DNA from: Desulfopila sp. IMCC35006
Lineage (GTDB): Bacteria; Desulfobacterota; Desulfobulbia; Desulfobulbales; Desulfocapsaceae
Reading direction: 5' to 3'
DNA length: 64,000 nucleotides
Assembly: GCF_005116645.1 (NCBI RefSeq)
Contig: NZ_SWCM01000001.1
Span: 434,001 to 498,000 of the forward strand
Shown here piece after piece: positions 53,317 through 61,360 of this stretch. Numbering within the stretch: the stretch's first letter is position 1; each line of letters opens with the position of its first letter. The translations under genes were made by a program, and so were the position numbers. The notes under the pieces are model-generated. The model ran no database searches. It was given only the letters and a program-made list of their open reading frames with translations, and was not told the origin of the DNA.

Positions 53317-54297
53317 ATGAAACAATTCAAGGATATTCTCTTCGTGGTCGAAACCGGGCAGACATGTGAACCGGCCATGGAACGCGCGGTCATGCTGGCG
53401 GAGAACAATCAGGCCAACCTGACGGTTGTTGATGTAGTCGAGAGTTACAGCACCGGCATTGAAATACCGGAGGCAGGCCCCCTCGCTGCCGATCTGCGGG
53501 CCGCGATGCTCCGGGCCAAAACGGAGGGCCTGCAAACCTTGATCAATCCTTACCGTGCTCGGATTCAGATCCAAACCAAAGTGCTGCATGGCACACCTTT
53601 TCTGGCAATCATCCGCGAGGTGCTGCGCAACGGACACGACCTGGTGATCAAGCCTCCCGAAATCCAGAACTGGCTGGACCGGCTGTTCAGCAGTGCAGAT
53701 ATGCATTTGCTGCGCAAATGCCCCTGTCCGGTATGGATCATCAAACCAACCCCGCCGAAATCCTACCGGATTATCCTGGCTGCTGTCGATGTAAATGATG
53801 CATATCCACCGGCAGAGCTGAAATCACGCCATGCCTTGAATCGGCAGATCCTGGAGATGGCCGGTTCCCTGGCACTCTCCGACTTTGCCGAGCTGCATAT
53901 CGGCCATGCATGGCACGCTGCCGGCGAAAGCACCATGCGGGGCGCTTTTATGCGTACCCCGGAAGAACAGATTAGTGCATACGTTGAAAAGGTACGGTGT
54001 CAGCACGCAGCCAGTCTGGATGCCCTGATCAGTGAAGTGACCAGGAAACTTGGTCAGGAAACGATAGATTACCTCAAACCGCAAACGCACCTGGTGAAGG
54101 GAACGGCACGCAAAGAAATTCCGGCGCTGGCTCAACGTATTGGGGCTGATCTCGTTGTCATGGGGACAGTGGCCCGGACCGGCGTTCCCGGATTTATCGT
54201 GGGCAATACAGCCGAAATGATTCTTACCCAGATCGATTGTTCTGTGCTCGCGATCAAGCCACCCGGCTTCGTCACGCCGGTCACGCTGGAGGATTGA
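53317..54297 (+). CDS. Tandem universal stress protein
   Basis: 326 residues with two Usp domains, like E. coli UspE. The second domain carries the ATP-binding motif pattern (VMGTVARTGVPGFIVGNTAE) near residue 285 and ends VLAIKPPGF. The first domain is more divergent (KDILFVVETGQTCEPAMERA; the motif region is FLAIIREVLRNGHDLVIKPP, not the ATP signature). GGAGG precedes the start, one base after the mrpE stop. A stress protein between mrpE and mrpF suggests a role in controlling or signalling antiporter activity, though this is inference. Confidence 0.92.
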   Translation: MKQFKDILFVVETGQTCEPAMERAVMLAENNQANLTVVDVVESYSTGIEIPEAGPLAADLRAAMLRAKTEGLQTLINPYRARIQIQTKVLHGTPFLAIIREVLRNGHDLVIKPPEIQNWLDRLFSSADMHLLRKCPCPVWIIKPTPPKSYRIILAAVDVNDAYPPAELKSRHALNRQILEMAGSLALSDFAELHIGHAWHAAGESTMRGAFMRTPEEQISAYVEKVRCQHAASLDALISEVTRKLGQETIDYLKPQTHLVKGTARKEIPALAQRIGADLVVMGTVARTGVPGFIVGNTAEMILTQIDCSVLAIKPPGFVTPVTLED

Positions 54298-54303
54298 GCA
54301 AAC

Positions 54304-54582
54304 GTGCAGCCTCTTTATCTGACATTGGCGGTGTTTTTGCTGCTGAACCTCGGCGCCGGGATGTGGCGTGTGGTTCACGGCCCAACCAACGCTGATCGCA
54401 TGCTGGCAGCGCAGTTATTCGGTACCACTGCAGTAGCGATACTGCTGCTGCTGGCGCAGGCCTATGGCATTCCAGCGCTGCGCGATGTGGCGCTGGTGTT
54501 CGCCCTGCTCGCCGCAGTAACGGCGGTGGCTTTCGTGCGGATTGCCTGGCCGAACAGGGAGACAGACCATGACGCTGATTGA
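54304..54582 (+). CDS. mrpF: Mrp antiporter subunit F
   Basis: 92-residue MnhF-type small membrane subunit with a GTG start six bases after the stress-protein stop. Three transmembrane helices and the family signature VVHGPTNADRMLAAQLFGTT are visible, followed by ALRDVALVFALLAAVTAVAF. Its end overlaps the start of mrpG by 14 bases. MrpF is part of the hetero-oligomeric antiporter complex in the inner membrane. Confidence 0.94.
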   Translation: MQPLYLTLAVFLLLNLGAGMWRVVHGPTNADRMLAAQLFGTTAVAILLLLAQAYGIPALRDVALVFALLAAVTAVAFVRIAWPNRETDHDAD

Positions 54583-54868
54583 TTACCTGTCCGCCGCGCT
54601 GCTTATCGCCGGAGCCTTCTTTTTTCTGGCAGGAACTGTCGGTCTATTGCGTTTTCCTGATGTCTATACCCGGCTTCACGCCCTGACCAAGGCAGACAAC
54701 GTAGGCTTAGGTCTCATGGTAATGGGGCTGGCAGTACAGGCGAAGTCCTGGTCCGCAGTCGGCAAGCTGGTGCTGATCTGGATACTTGTTTTGCTCGCCG
54801 GAGCCAGTATTGCCCACCTGGTCTCCCGGGGGGCGCTGCAGAGAGGCATTGATCTGTGGAGGCGTTAA
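54569..54868 (+). CDS. mrpG: Mrp antiporter subunit G
   Basis: 99-residue MnhG-type subunit. The product begins MTLIDYLSAALLIAGAFFFL; the longer frame from 54542 lies inside mrpF and was rejected. The family motif GLLRFPDVYTRLHALTKADN is intact, and three membrane helices cover most of the chain. Its stop overlaps the GTG start of the next gene. The small E, F and G genes keep the order seen in other Mrp systems apart from the inserted stress-protein gene. Confidence 0.94.
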   Translation: MTLIDYLSAALLIAGAFFFLAGTVGLLRFPDVYTRLHALTKADNVGLGLMVMGLAVQAKSWSAVGKLVLIWILVLLAGASIAHLVSRGALQRGIDLWRR

Positions 54869-55203
54869 TCCCGTTGCAATGGATATTCGATGCCCTGCTC
54901 GGATTGGGCTTGTTGTGGCTGGGGTGGCAAGCGCTGGCCAGCACAGATCTGTTCCGGTCTATTGTACTGTTTATCTCCTTTGGCTTGCTGATGGCCCTGG
55001 CATGGGCACGTCTGGACGCCCCCGATGTCGCCCTGGCCGAGGCGGCTGTTGGCGCCGGGTTGACTGGAGCCCTGCTGCTGACCGCCCTGGCCAGACTCAA
55101 GGATACCAGTATCGCTGCACCTGGCATCGATGCTGGCCATCCCCCCATTGACTACGCTCCAGATGATGACGAATCCACCAGAATAAAGAGGGGAGATGAT
55201 TGA
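54856..55203 (+). CDS. MbhD/DUF4040-like antiporter subunit
   Basis: 115 residues, GTG start overlapping mrpG. Three membrane helices and the signature SFGLLMALAWARLDAPDVALAE followed by AAVGAGLTGALLLTAL place it in the MbhD family, which corresponds to the C-terminal part of MrpA that couples the antiporter subunits. The hydrophilic tail (IDYAPDDDESTRIKRGDD) is unusual. In this operon MrpA is thus probably split, this gene supplying its distal membrane part and a later large gene the NuoL-like part. Confidence 0.88.
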   Translation: MEALIPLQWIFDALLGLGLLWLGWQALASTDLFRSIVLFISFGLLMALAWARLDAPDVALAEAAVGAGLTGALLLTALARLKDTSIAAPGIDAGHPPIDYAPDDDESTRIKRGDD

Positions 55204-55639
55204 TTTCCTGAAGAAATTCGAACGGATCGTGACTGCAGCTTTAGTTGTGCTGCTGGCTGTGGTGATCGTGCTGGCACTGATTGATCTCGTCTGGCTTTTG
55301 ATTCGGGATATTTTGAAGCCACCGTTATTCATTCTCGACATCGGGGATCTACTGGAAATATTCGGGTTGTTTCTCCTGGTGCTCATTGGTCTCGAATTAC
55401 TGGAAACGATAAAGGCTTATTACGTCGAAGGCAGGGTCGAGCTGAGAGTGATCTTTGCCGTGGCCCTCATTGCCCTTGGGCGTAAGATTATAATTTTGGA
55501 GCCTGAAAAATATTGTGGCCTGACACTCATCGGCATCGGTGTCATTATTCTTGCCCTTGTCGCAGGGTTCTTCGTTGTTTCCGCAAGGGATCTCGAATTT
55601 CGGCGAGCCCGGCGAAAAATCGATACCCCGGGGAGGTGA
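55196..55639 (+). CDS. PsiE-like membrane protein inside the mrp operon
   Basis: 147 residues with four membrane helices: VTAALVVLLAVVIVLALIDL near 12-31, FGLFLLVLIGLELLETIKAY, VIFAVALIALGRKIIIL and LIGIGVIILALVAGFFVVSA. It resembles the phosphate-starvation-inducible PsiE family (the ELLETIKAYYVEGRVELRVI segment is characteristic). It overlaps the previous gene by eight bases and ends just before mrpB, whose start has GGGGAGGTGAG. PsiE-like proteins have no fixed role in Mrp complexes, so it may be a regulator or an extra subunit. Confidence 0.85.
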   Translation: MIDFLKKFERIVTAALVVLLAVVIVLALIDLVWLLIRDILKPPLFILDIGDLLEIFGLFLLVLIGLELLETIKAYYVEGRVELRVIFAVALIALGRKIIILEPEKYCGLTLIGIGVIILALVAGFFVVSARDLEFRRARRKIDTPGR

Positions 55640-55640
55640 G

Positions 55641-56303
55641 ATGGAGAGAAATCGCTGGCTGCTGCCGCTGCTGCTGACACCTGCAATGGGTCTCGGTTAT
55701 TCCGTACTGTCGCTGCCTGAGCACGCCCAGGGCCTCCAACACCTGGTTGCCGACAAGATGGAGGTGAGCGGAGTAAGCAATCCGGTGACGGCAGTGCTGC
55801 TCAATTTCCGGGGATACGACACCCTGCTGGAGATGTTTGTGTTATTGCTGGCCCTGCTCGGCGTCTGGTCGCTTGGCGGTCTGTCTTTACGCCGCGAGGC
55901 GGCATCGGACCTCGTGCTGGACACCATGGTTCGTTTCCTGGTACCGGTGCTGATTCTGGCCGCTGCGTATCTGCTGTGGGTTGGCGCCCACGCACCCGGC
56001 GGTGCTTTCCAGGCGGGTGCCGTGCTTGGTGCAGCAGGAGTACTGTCGCTATTGTCCGGCTGGCGCTGCCACCTCGGCCTCGCACCACTGCCATTGCGGC
56101 TTGCTTTGGCGGCAGGCCCTGTCGCCTTCCTGGCCATGTCGGGATGCACCCTGCTGATTGCGGGCCGGCTGCTGCAGTATCCCCCGGCCCAGGCCGGTAT
56201 CCTTATTCTGATTTTGGAGACAGCGGCCACGGTCTCTATAGGGGTAACCCTGACCGCCCTGTTTCTGGACAAACAGCATCCCGGCAATAAGGATCAAACA
56301 TGA
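55641..56303 (+). CDS. mrpB: Mrp antiporter subunit B
   Basis: 220-residue MnhB-family membrane protein. The start ATG at 55641 has an excellent GGGGAGGTGAG site; the longer frame from 55539 overlaps the PsiE-like gene and was rejected. Conserved parts include VSNPVTAVLLNFRGYDTLLE near residue 40 and the MnhB core VGAHAPGGAFQAGAVLGAAG near residue 120. The N-terminal 80 residues, including the FRGYDTLLE stretch, look like the last part of MrpA fused on. It overlaps mrpC by four bases. Confidence 0.92.
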   Translation: MERNRWLLPLLLTPAMGLGYSVLSLPEHAQGLQHLVADKMEVSGVSNPVTAVLLNFRGYDTLLEMFVLLLALLGVWSLGGLSLRREAASDLVLDTMVRFLVPVLILAAAYLLWVGAHAPGGAFQAGAVLGAAGVLSLLSGWRCHLGLAPLPLRLALAAGPVAFLAMSGCTLLIAGRLLQYPPAQAGILILILETAATVSIGVTLTALFLDKQHPGNKDQT

Positions 56304-56614
56304 ACACTGCGTTCTTTTACGCCCTGGTGGGGGTGGGGCTTTTCTTTTTGGGTTTGTACGCCCTGATCGTCCATGCGCATCTGCTGCGCAAGATCCTCGC
56401 CCTTAACGTGATGGGATGCGGGGTCTTTCTGGTACTGGTGGCGCTGGCACGACGTACCGGAGAGGCTCAGCCTGATGCCGTGCCCCATGCCATGGTCATC
56501 ACCGGCATCGTGGTTGCCTTCTCAGCCACAGCGCTGGCCCTCACCTTGATGGTGAAGCTGACCGCAGCAACCGGCCGTGCCGAGCTGCAGAGCGATGAAC
56601 GGGATCCGCACTGA
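56300..56614 (+). CDS. mrpC: Mrp antiporter subunit C
   Basis: 104-residue MnhC/NuoK-like subunit with three membrane helices. Family marks: FLGLYALIVHAHLLRKILAL near residue 14, GVFLVLVALA, and PHAMVITGIVVAFSATALAL near residue 68, equivalent to the DPIPQALVLTAIVI block of MrpC. It overlaps both neighbours (ATGA with mrpB, TGATG with mrpD), which points to strict co-translation. Confidence 0.94.
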   Translation: MNTAFFYALVGVGLFFLGLYALIVHAHLLRKILALNVMGCGVFLVLVALARRTGEAQPDAVPHAMVITGIVVAFSATALALTLMVKLTAATGRAELQSDERDPH

Positions 56615-58074
56615 TGGTCGGGGTATTCGGGGATATTCCCTGGGCTGTCGTCCTGATCCTGCTGCCGCTGACGGGAGGGATGATCTGTTTCCTCTGGCCG
56701 GGGATGGCTAAATTAGCCGGAGCCGTGACAGCTATCGCCGTATCCCTGTCTGTCGCAGGTCTGGGTTGCCAGCTCCTCGCTCATGGCGTCTACCATCATG
56801 CCGTTGGCGGCTGGGGTGCGCCGCTCGGTATTGATCTGACGGCAGATGGCCTGAGCCTGTTGATGCTCGCAACAACCGCCCTGGTTGGGCTTGGCATCAC
56901 CGTTTATTCATTGGCTTATTTCCATGGCGAAGATATGGTCAGGTTCTGGCCGCTGTGGCTGTTTCTTCTCGCCGCCCTGAATGCCCTCTTTCTTGCCGCC
57001 GATATTTTCAACCTCTACGTTACCCTGGAGTTGATCGGCTTGGCGGCGGTCGCCCTGGCCGCTATGCCTGGCGGGAGAGACGCCCTGAGCGGGGCCATGC
57101 GCTATCTCCTGACGACGCTCCTGGGATCGCTTGCCTACCTTTTCGGCGTTGCGCTGCTCTATCACGGTTTCGGCAGTGCGGACATTGCAATCCTTGCCGT
57201 GCGGGTAGAGTCCTCTGCCGTGGTCTGGGCTGCGCTGGGGCTGATGGGGGCCGGACTGCTGCTCAAGACAGCGCTGTTCCCCCTGCATTTCTGGCTTCCC
57301 CCTGCCCATGCCAGTGCGCCGGCTCCTGTCAGTGCGCTGCTCTCGGCGCTGGTGGTAAAAGCCTCATTTTATATCCTGCTGCGTTTGTGGCTCACGATCT
57401 TCAACTCTCTTGCCGGGGAGGTCGATGAGCTGTTTGGCCTGCTCGGGGCCGCGGCCATAATCTGGGGCTCCATTCAGGCCTTGCGGCAGCCCCGGCTGAA
57501 ACTGCTGGTGGCGTATTCCACCGTCGCTCAGATCGGCTACCTGTTTATTGCGTTCCCGCTTGCCGCAGGAGCTGCGGCAAGCGTATGGGGTGCGACCGCA
57601 TACCTGGCAATATCTCACGCCCTGGCCAAGGCAGCCATGTTTCTGGCGGCCGGCAATCTTCTGCACTTTGGCGGTCATGACCGTATCATTGACATGGATC
57701 GGGTCGTGCAACGCCTACCACTGACTGCGGGAGCCTTTGCGCTGGCAGGGGTAAGTATCATGGGACTGCCGCCAAGCGGCGGTTTTATCGGCAAATGGCT
57801 GCTGCTTGAGGCTGCAGTGATCCAGGGCCGCTGGGATCTGGCGGCGGTTATGATCCTTGGCGGCTTGCTGGCAGCAGCCTATGTGTTCAAGGTACTGGGG
57901 TACGCTTTCACTGCGGCCAGCGTGTCGCACGAACCTCAATTTGTCTCGGCAAGGATGGAATGGTCGGCGCTGTTGCTCGCCTCTGGCGCGATCCTGCTGG
58001 GTTTTCTGGCGCCTTCGGTGTTGTCGCTAGTGGACATCGGCAGCCCTTTTGGCATAATGGAGGTCAGGCCGTGA
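56614..58074 (+). CDS. mrpD: Mrp antiporter subunit D (NuoN/M-like)
   Basis: 486-residue proton-translocating subunit of the NuoL/M/N type with about 14 membrane helices. The N-terminal part has TADGLSLLMLATTALVGLGI; LYVTLELIGLAAVALAAMPG near 130 carries the conserved Glu. The discontinuous-helix region reads HFWLPPAHASAPAPVSALLS near 228, with the channel Lys in LKTALFPLHFWLP, and VAYSTVAQIGYLFIAFPLAA near 300. It overlaps both neighbours. It is the first of three such subunits in the operon. Confidence 0.93.
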   Translation: MVGVFGDIPWAVVLILLPLTGGMICFLWPGMAKLAGAVTAIAVSLSVAGLGCQLLAHGVYHHAVGGWGAPLGIDLTADGLSLLMLATTALVGLGITVYSLAYFHGEDMVRFWPLWLFLLAALNALFLAADIFNLYVTLELIGLAAVALAAMPGGRDALSGAMRYLLTTLLGSLAYLFGVALLYHGFGSADIAILAVRVESSAVVWAALGLMGAGLLLKTALFPLHFWLPPAHASAPAPVSALLSALVVKASFYILLRLWLTIFNSLAGEVDELFGLLGAAAIIWGSIQALRQPRLKLLVAYSTVAQIGYLFIAFPLAAGAAASVWGATAYLAISHALAKAAMFLAAGNLLHFGGHDRIIDMDRVVQRLPLTAGAFALAGVSIMGLPPSGGFIGKWLLLEAAVIQGRWDLAAVMILGGLLAAAYVFKVLGYAFTAASVSHEPQFVSARMEWSALLLASGAILLGFLAPSVLSLVDIGSPFGIMEVRP

Positions 58075-59570
58075 ACCTGGATCCGTGGGTGCCCATTCTG
58101 GTCATTGCCAGCTCCCTGCTGCCGGGTCTGATCATCTTCAGTCTGGCCGAGAATAGCGTACGCCTGCGCACCGGCCTCAACCTGACGGGGGCCCTGTTGA
58201 ACCTCGTACTGGTAGGCTGGATGCTGTGGGGGGTATACCTCGGACATCGCTATGAAGCACGACTCGCACTATTGCCAGATCTCGAGCTGGTATTGCTTGC
58301 CGATACGCTGTCGCTGCTCTTTATCACCCTCTCTGCGGTGCTCTGGCTGGTGACCACCGTCTATGCCATCGGCTATCTGAAAGGCTCGCCCCATCGCAGC
58401 CGTTTCTTTGGCTTTTTCAGCCTGTGCGTCACTTCTACCGCCGGCGTGTCCCTCGCCGGCAATCTGATCACCTTCCTGTTGTTCTACGAACTGCTGACCC
58501 TGGCCACCTATCCGCTTATCATGCATCACGGCACGGAAGTGGCTCGTCGTGCCGGTCGGTCTTACCTCGTCTACACCATTTTCGGCGGGGCCCTGCTGCT
58601 ACTTGGAACGGTATGGCTCTATACCCTGACGGGCACACTGGAATTTACACCGAGGGGACTTCTTAACGGCATGGGGGAAGAACATCGTCCAGCCCTGCGA
58701 GCAATTTTCGCCTTGCTGATCGCCGGGCTGGGCGTGAAGGCGGCGCTGGTGCCGCTGCACGGCTGGCTGCCGCAGGCCATGGTCGCCCCGGCACCGGTCA
58801 GCGCATTATTGCATGCGGTGGCCGTGGTGAAAGCCGGTGCCTTTGGTATCGTACGCATCGTCTATGAGGTGTTCGGGGTTGAATTTGCCGCGGGCCTGGG
58901 GGTTACCGCCCCCCTGGCGTGGCTGGCGGCGACCACTATCATCTACGGGTCTCTGCGGGCCTTGTTTCAGGATGACCTTAAGCGTATGCTGGCGTTTTCC
59001 ACGGTCAGTCAGGTCTCGTACATCACCTTGGGCGTCGCCATCGTTGGACCTGTTGCTACCATCGGTGGGATGGTCCACCTGGTCCACCAGGGCTTCATGA
59101 AAATCACCCTGTTTTTGTGCGCCGGCAATCTGGCCGAGACGCTGGGAGTTCACAAAATCAGCGAGATGAATGGGGTAGGCCGGCGTATGCCCTGGACCAT
59201 GGCGGCGTTCACCGTCGGGGCCTTCGGGATGATCGGTGCGCCGCCGGTTGCCGGATTCATCAGTAAGTGGTATCTGGGCCTGGGCGCACTGGAGGCCGGC
59301 CAGGGCTGGGTTATCTTCGTTCTGGCGGGCAGCAGTCTGCTTACCGCGTCCTATTTCCTGCCGGTGCTGCATGCTGTCTGGTTTCGCGAGCCCCCAGTCT
59401 GCTGGCCCAAGGAACATCATTTTGGCCTCCGGGAGACTGCCTGGGCGCTGCTGCTTCCTCCACTTGCGACTGCTGTCATGGCCCTGGGTGCTGGATTGCT
59501 GGCCGCAATGCCTTTCAGTCCCCTGAATTGGGCAAAGCTCATTGCAGCGCGGGAGTTCTATCTGCCATGA
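58071..59570 (+). CDS. Second MrpD/NuoM-like antiporter subunit
   Basis: 499 residues from the GTG at 58071 (GGAGG seven to ten bases upstream). The reading frame extends further, to 57960, but that part overlaps mrpD. Motifs of the proton-conducting family: FLLFYELLTLATYPLIMHHG near 140 with the conserved Glu, KAALVPLHGWLPQAMVAPAP near 223, MLAFSTVSQVSYITLGVAIV near 305. It resembles MrpD homologues of oxidoreductase-type clusters. A duplication of this subunit is unusual for plain Mrp and points to a larger ion-translocating module. Confidence 0.9.
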   Translation: MNLDPWVPILVIASSLLPGLIIFSLAENSVRLRTGLNLTGALLNLVLVGWMLWGVYLGHRYEARLALLPDLELVLLADTLSLLFITLSAVLWLVTTVYAIGYLKGSPHRSRFFGFFSLCVTSTAGVSLAGNLITFLLFYELLTLATYPLIMHHGTEVARRAGRSYLVYTIFGGALLLLGTVWLYTLTGTLEFTPRGLLNGMGEEHRPALRAIFALLIAGLGVKAALVPLHGWLPQAMVAPAPVSALLHAVAVVKAGAFGIVRIVYEVFGVEFAAGLGVTAPLAWLAATTIIYGSLRALFQDDLKRMLAFSTVSQVSYITLGVAIVGPVATIGGMVHLVHQGFMKITLFLCAGNLAETLGVHKISEMNGVGRRMPWTMAAFTVGAFGMIGAPPVAGFISKWYLGLGALEAGQGWVIFVLAGSSLLTASYFLPVLHAVWFREPPVCWPKEHHFGLRETAWALLLPPLATAVMALGAGLLAAMPFSPLNWAKLIAAREFYLP

Positions 59571-61351
59571 AAGAAGCACTTATCTCTTTGATTTTGCCGC
59601 TGACTGTGCTCTGCCCTCTGGTCCTGGCCGTGGCAATGGCGCCCAATGCAGCGCGCTCGACTGTCGCGCGGCTGGCACCCTGGGTGCCGCTCCCTGCGCT
59701 TCTGCTGGCCGTGTTAGCACCCTCAAACCTGTCACTGTCTCTGCCCTGGCTGCTTCTCGGCACCAGGCTGGCCCTGGTGAACGACACCGCTCGCCTGTTC
59801 CTGCTGTTCACCGCCCTGCTGTGGTTGCTGTCCGGCATATACGCACGGGCTTACTTTTCCGGTCAGCAGGGAATCCATCGTTTCTTTGTCTATTTCCTGT
59901 TGTCCATGACAGGAAACATAGGCCTTATCCTGGCCCAGGATCTGACAAGTTTTTATCTTTTTTTCACACTGATGAGTTTTGCCTCCTACGGCCTGGTGGT
60001 GCATGAACGTAGTTCCCTGTCACTGCACGCCGGTCGGATCTATATTATACTGGTAGTCATTGGCGAGGTGGCGCTCTTTTCCGCCCTGGTGCTGGCGACC
60101 ACCGCGACGAAATCGACAGAGTTCCATCTCGTGCGTCAGGGACTGGCGCAGGCCGAATCGCGAGACCTGATAATGCTCCTGGCGCTTATCGGCTTCGGCA
60201 TCAAGGCCGGGGTGCTCGGACTGCACATGTGGCTGCCGCTTGCCCATCCGGTCGCTCCGACCCCAGCCAGCGCCGTGTTGTCGGGAGCCATGATTAAGGC
60301 TGGCCTGTTGGGCTGGCTGCAATTATTACCGCTTGGCGAGGTGATGCTGCTCCAGTGGGGCGAGGCGTACATCACCCTGGGGCTGGCTGCGGCTTTTTAT
60401 GGGGTATTGGTCGGACTAACACAGCGGGATCCCAAGACGCTGTTGGCCTATTCCAGCATCAGCCAGATGGGGATCCTGACTATGGCCGTGGGGTTAGGGC
60501 TTATGTCCCCGGCAGCCTACCCGGTAATCCTGCCGGTCATCACCCTGTACGCCCTGCATCATGGTCTCAGCAAAGGGGCTCTGTTTCTCGGTGTCGGCGT
60601 CATCCGCGCCTGCAGCGGTGCAAAACGGCGCCGGGTGTGGCTTGCCATGTGGCTGCCGGCGCTTGCCCTTGCCGGTGCACCGTTGACGAGCGGCATGGCG
60701 GCGAAGTTTTTACTGAAAGCGCAGATTGGCAACGCACCGGACACCTGGGTTTTGGTGCTGCAGACGCTTCTGCCCGCAAGCGGCGTGGCCACAGCATTAC
60801 TGGTCGGACGCTGTCTGATTCTACTGCATCAGCCCAGAACAGGGGACTCGGGAAATCATTCGGCGCGAGGGTTGGTATGGCCATGGGCATTGCTGGTCAC
60901 GGCAGTTGCGGTGCTGCCTTGGTGGTTCGTGCCGGAGACGCCGGAACGTTGGATCCATGCCGCCTTCACCGCCAGCCTCTGGCCGGTGTTGCTTGGCGCA
61001 GTGCTGGCAATTGCCGCAGTCGGTTGGAGAGCGCGGCTGGTCCGATCGAGGGAGAGAGTTGATGGACAGCTCTCCACCCGATATCTCATGCCACAAATCC
61101 CGCCGGGTGATATACTGGTGCCCATGAGCCGCTGGATGACGCCCGCCCTCACCCACGTTTGCCGTTTGGCTGAAGAAAGATTACCCACGAGACGTGAAGT
61201 GCTGCTGTCCTCACTGAAAAAAACCTGGTCCAACATGCACTGGCAGGGGCTACTGGCAACAATTGAATCCAGTCTCAGTCATTGGCCCACGGCGCTGGTG
61301 ATTCTGGTGCTGCTGGGGCTGCTTGCCGCCGCGCTGGCAATCATTGCATAG
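59567..61351 (+). CDS. Third, MrpA/NuoL-like antiporter subunit
   Basis: 594 residues from an ATG overlapping the previous stop (ATGA). The family core is present: FYLFFTLMSFASYGLVVHER near 130, KAGVLGLHMWLPLAHPVAPT near 210, TLLAYSSISQMGILTMAVGL near 295. A helix 7 Lys and helix 12-type charged residues are visible. The C-terminal extension (about 480-594) includes a hydrophilic loop and a final membrane anchor, as in NuoL/HyfB-like proteins. It may take the place of MrpA's main domain. The operon ends here; nuoN follows nine bases later on the other strand. Confidence 0.9.
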   Translation: MKEALISLILPLTVLCPLVLAVAMAPNAARSTVARLAPWVPLPALLLAVLAPSNLSLSLPWLLLGTRLALVNDTARLFLLFTALLWLLSGIYARAYFSGQQGIHRFFVYFLLSMTGNIGLILAQDLTSFYLFFTLMSFASYGLVVHERSSLSLHAGRIYIILVVIGEVALFSALVLATTATKSTEFHLVRQGLAQAESRDLIMLLALIGFGIKAGVLGLHMWLPLAHPVAPTPASAVLSGAMIKAGLLGWLQLLPLGEVMLLQWGEAYITLGLAAAFYGVLVGLTQRDPKTLLAYSSISQMGILTMAVGLGLMSPAAYPVILPVITLYALHHGLSKGALFLGVGVIRACSGAKRRRVWLAMWLPALALAGAPLTSGMAAKFLLKAQIGNAPDTWVLVLQTLLPASGVATALLVGRCLILLHQPRTGDSGNHSARGLVWPWALLVTAVAVLPWWFVPETPERWIHAAFTASLWPVLLGAVLAIAAVGWRARLVRSRERVDGQLSTRYLMPQIPPGDILVPMSRWMTPALTHVCRLAEERLPTRREVLLSSLKKTWSNMHWQGLLATIESSLSHWPTALVILVLLGLLAAALAIIA

Positions 61352-61360
61352 GTCGAACGT

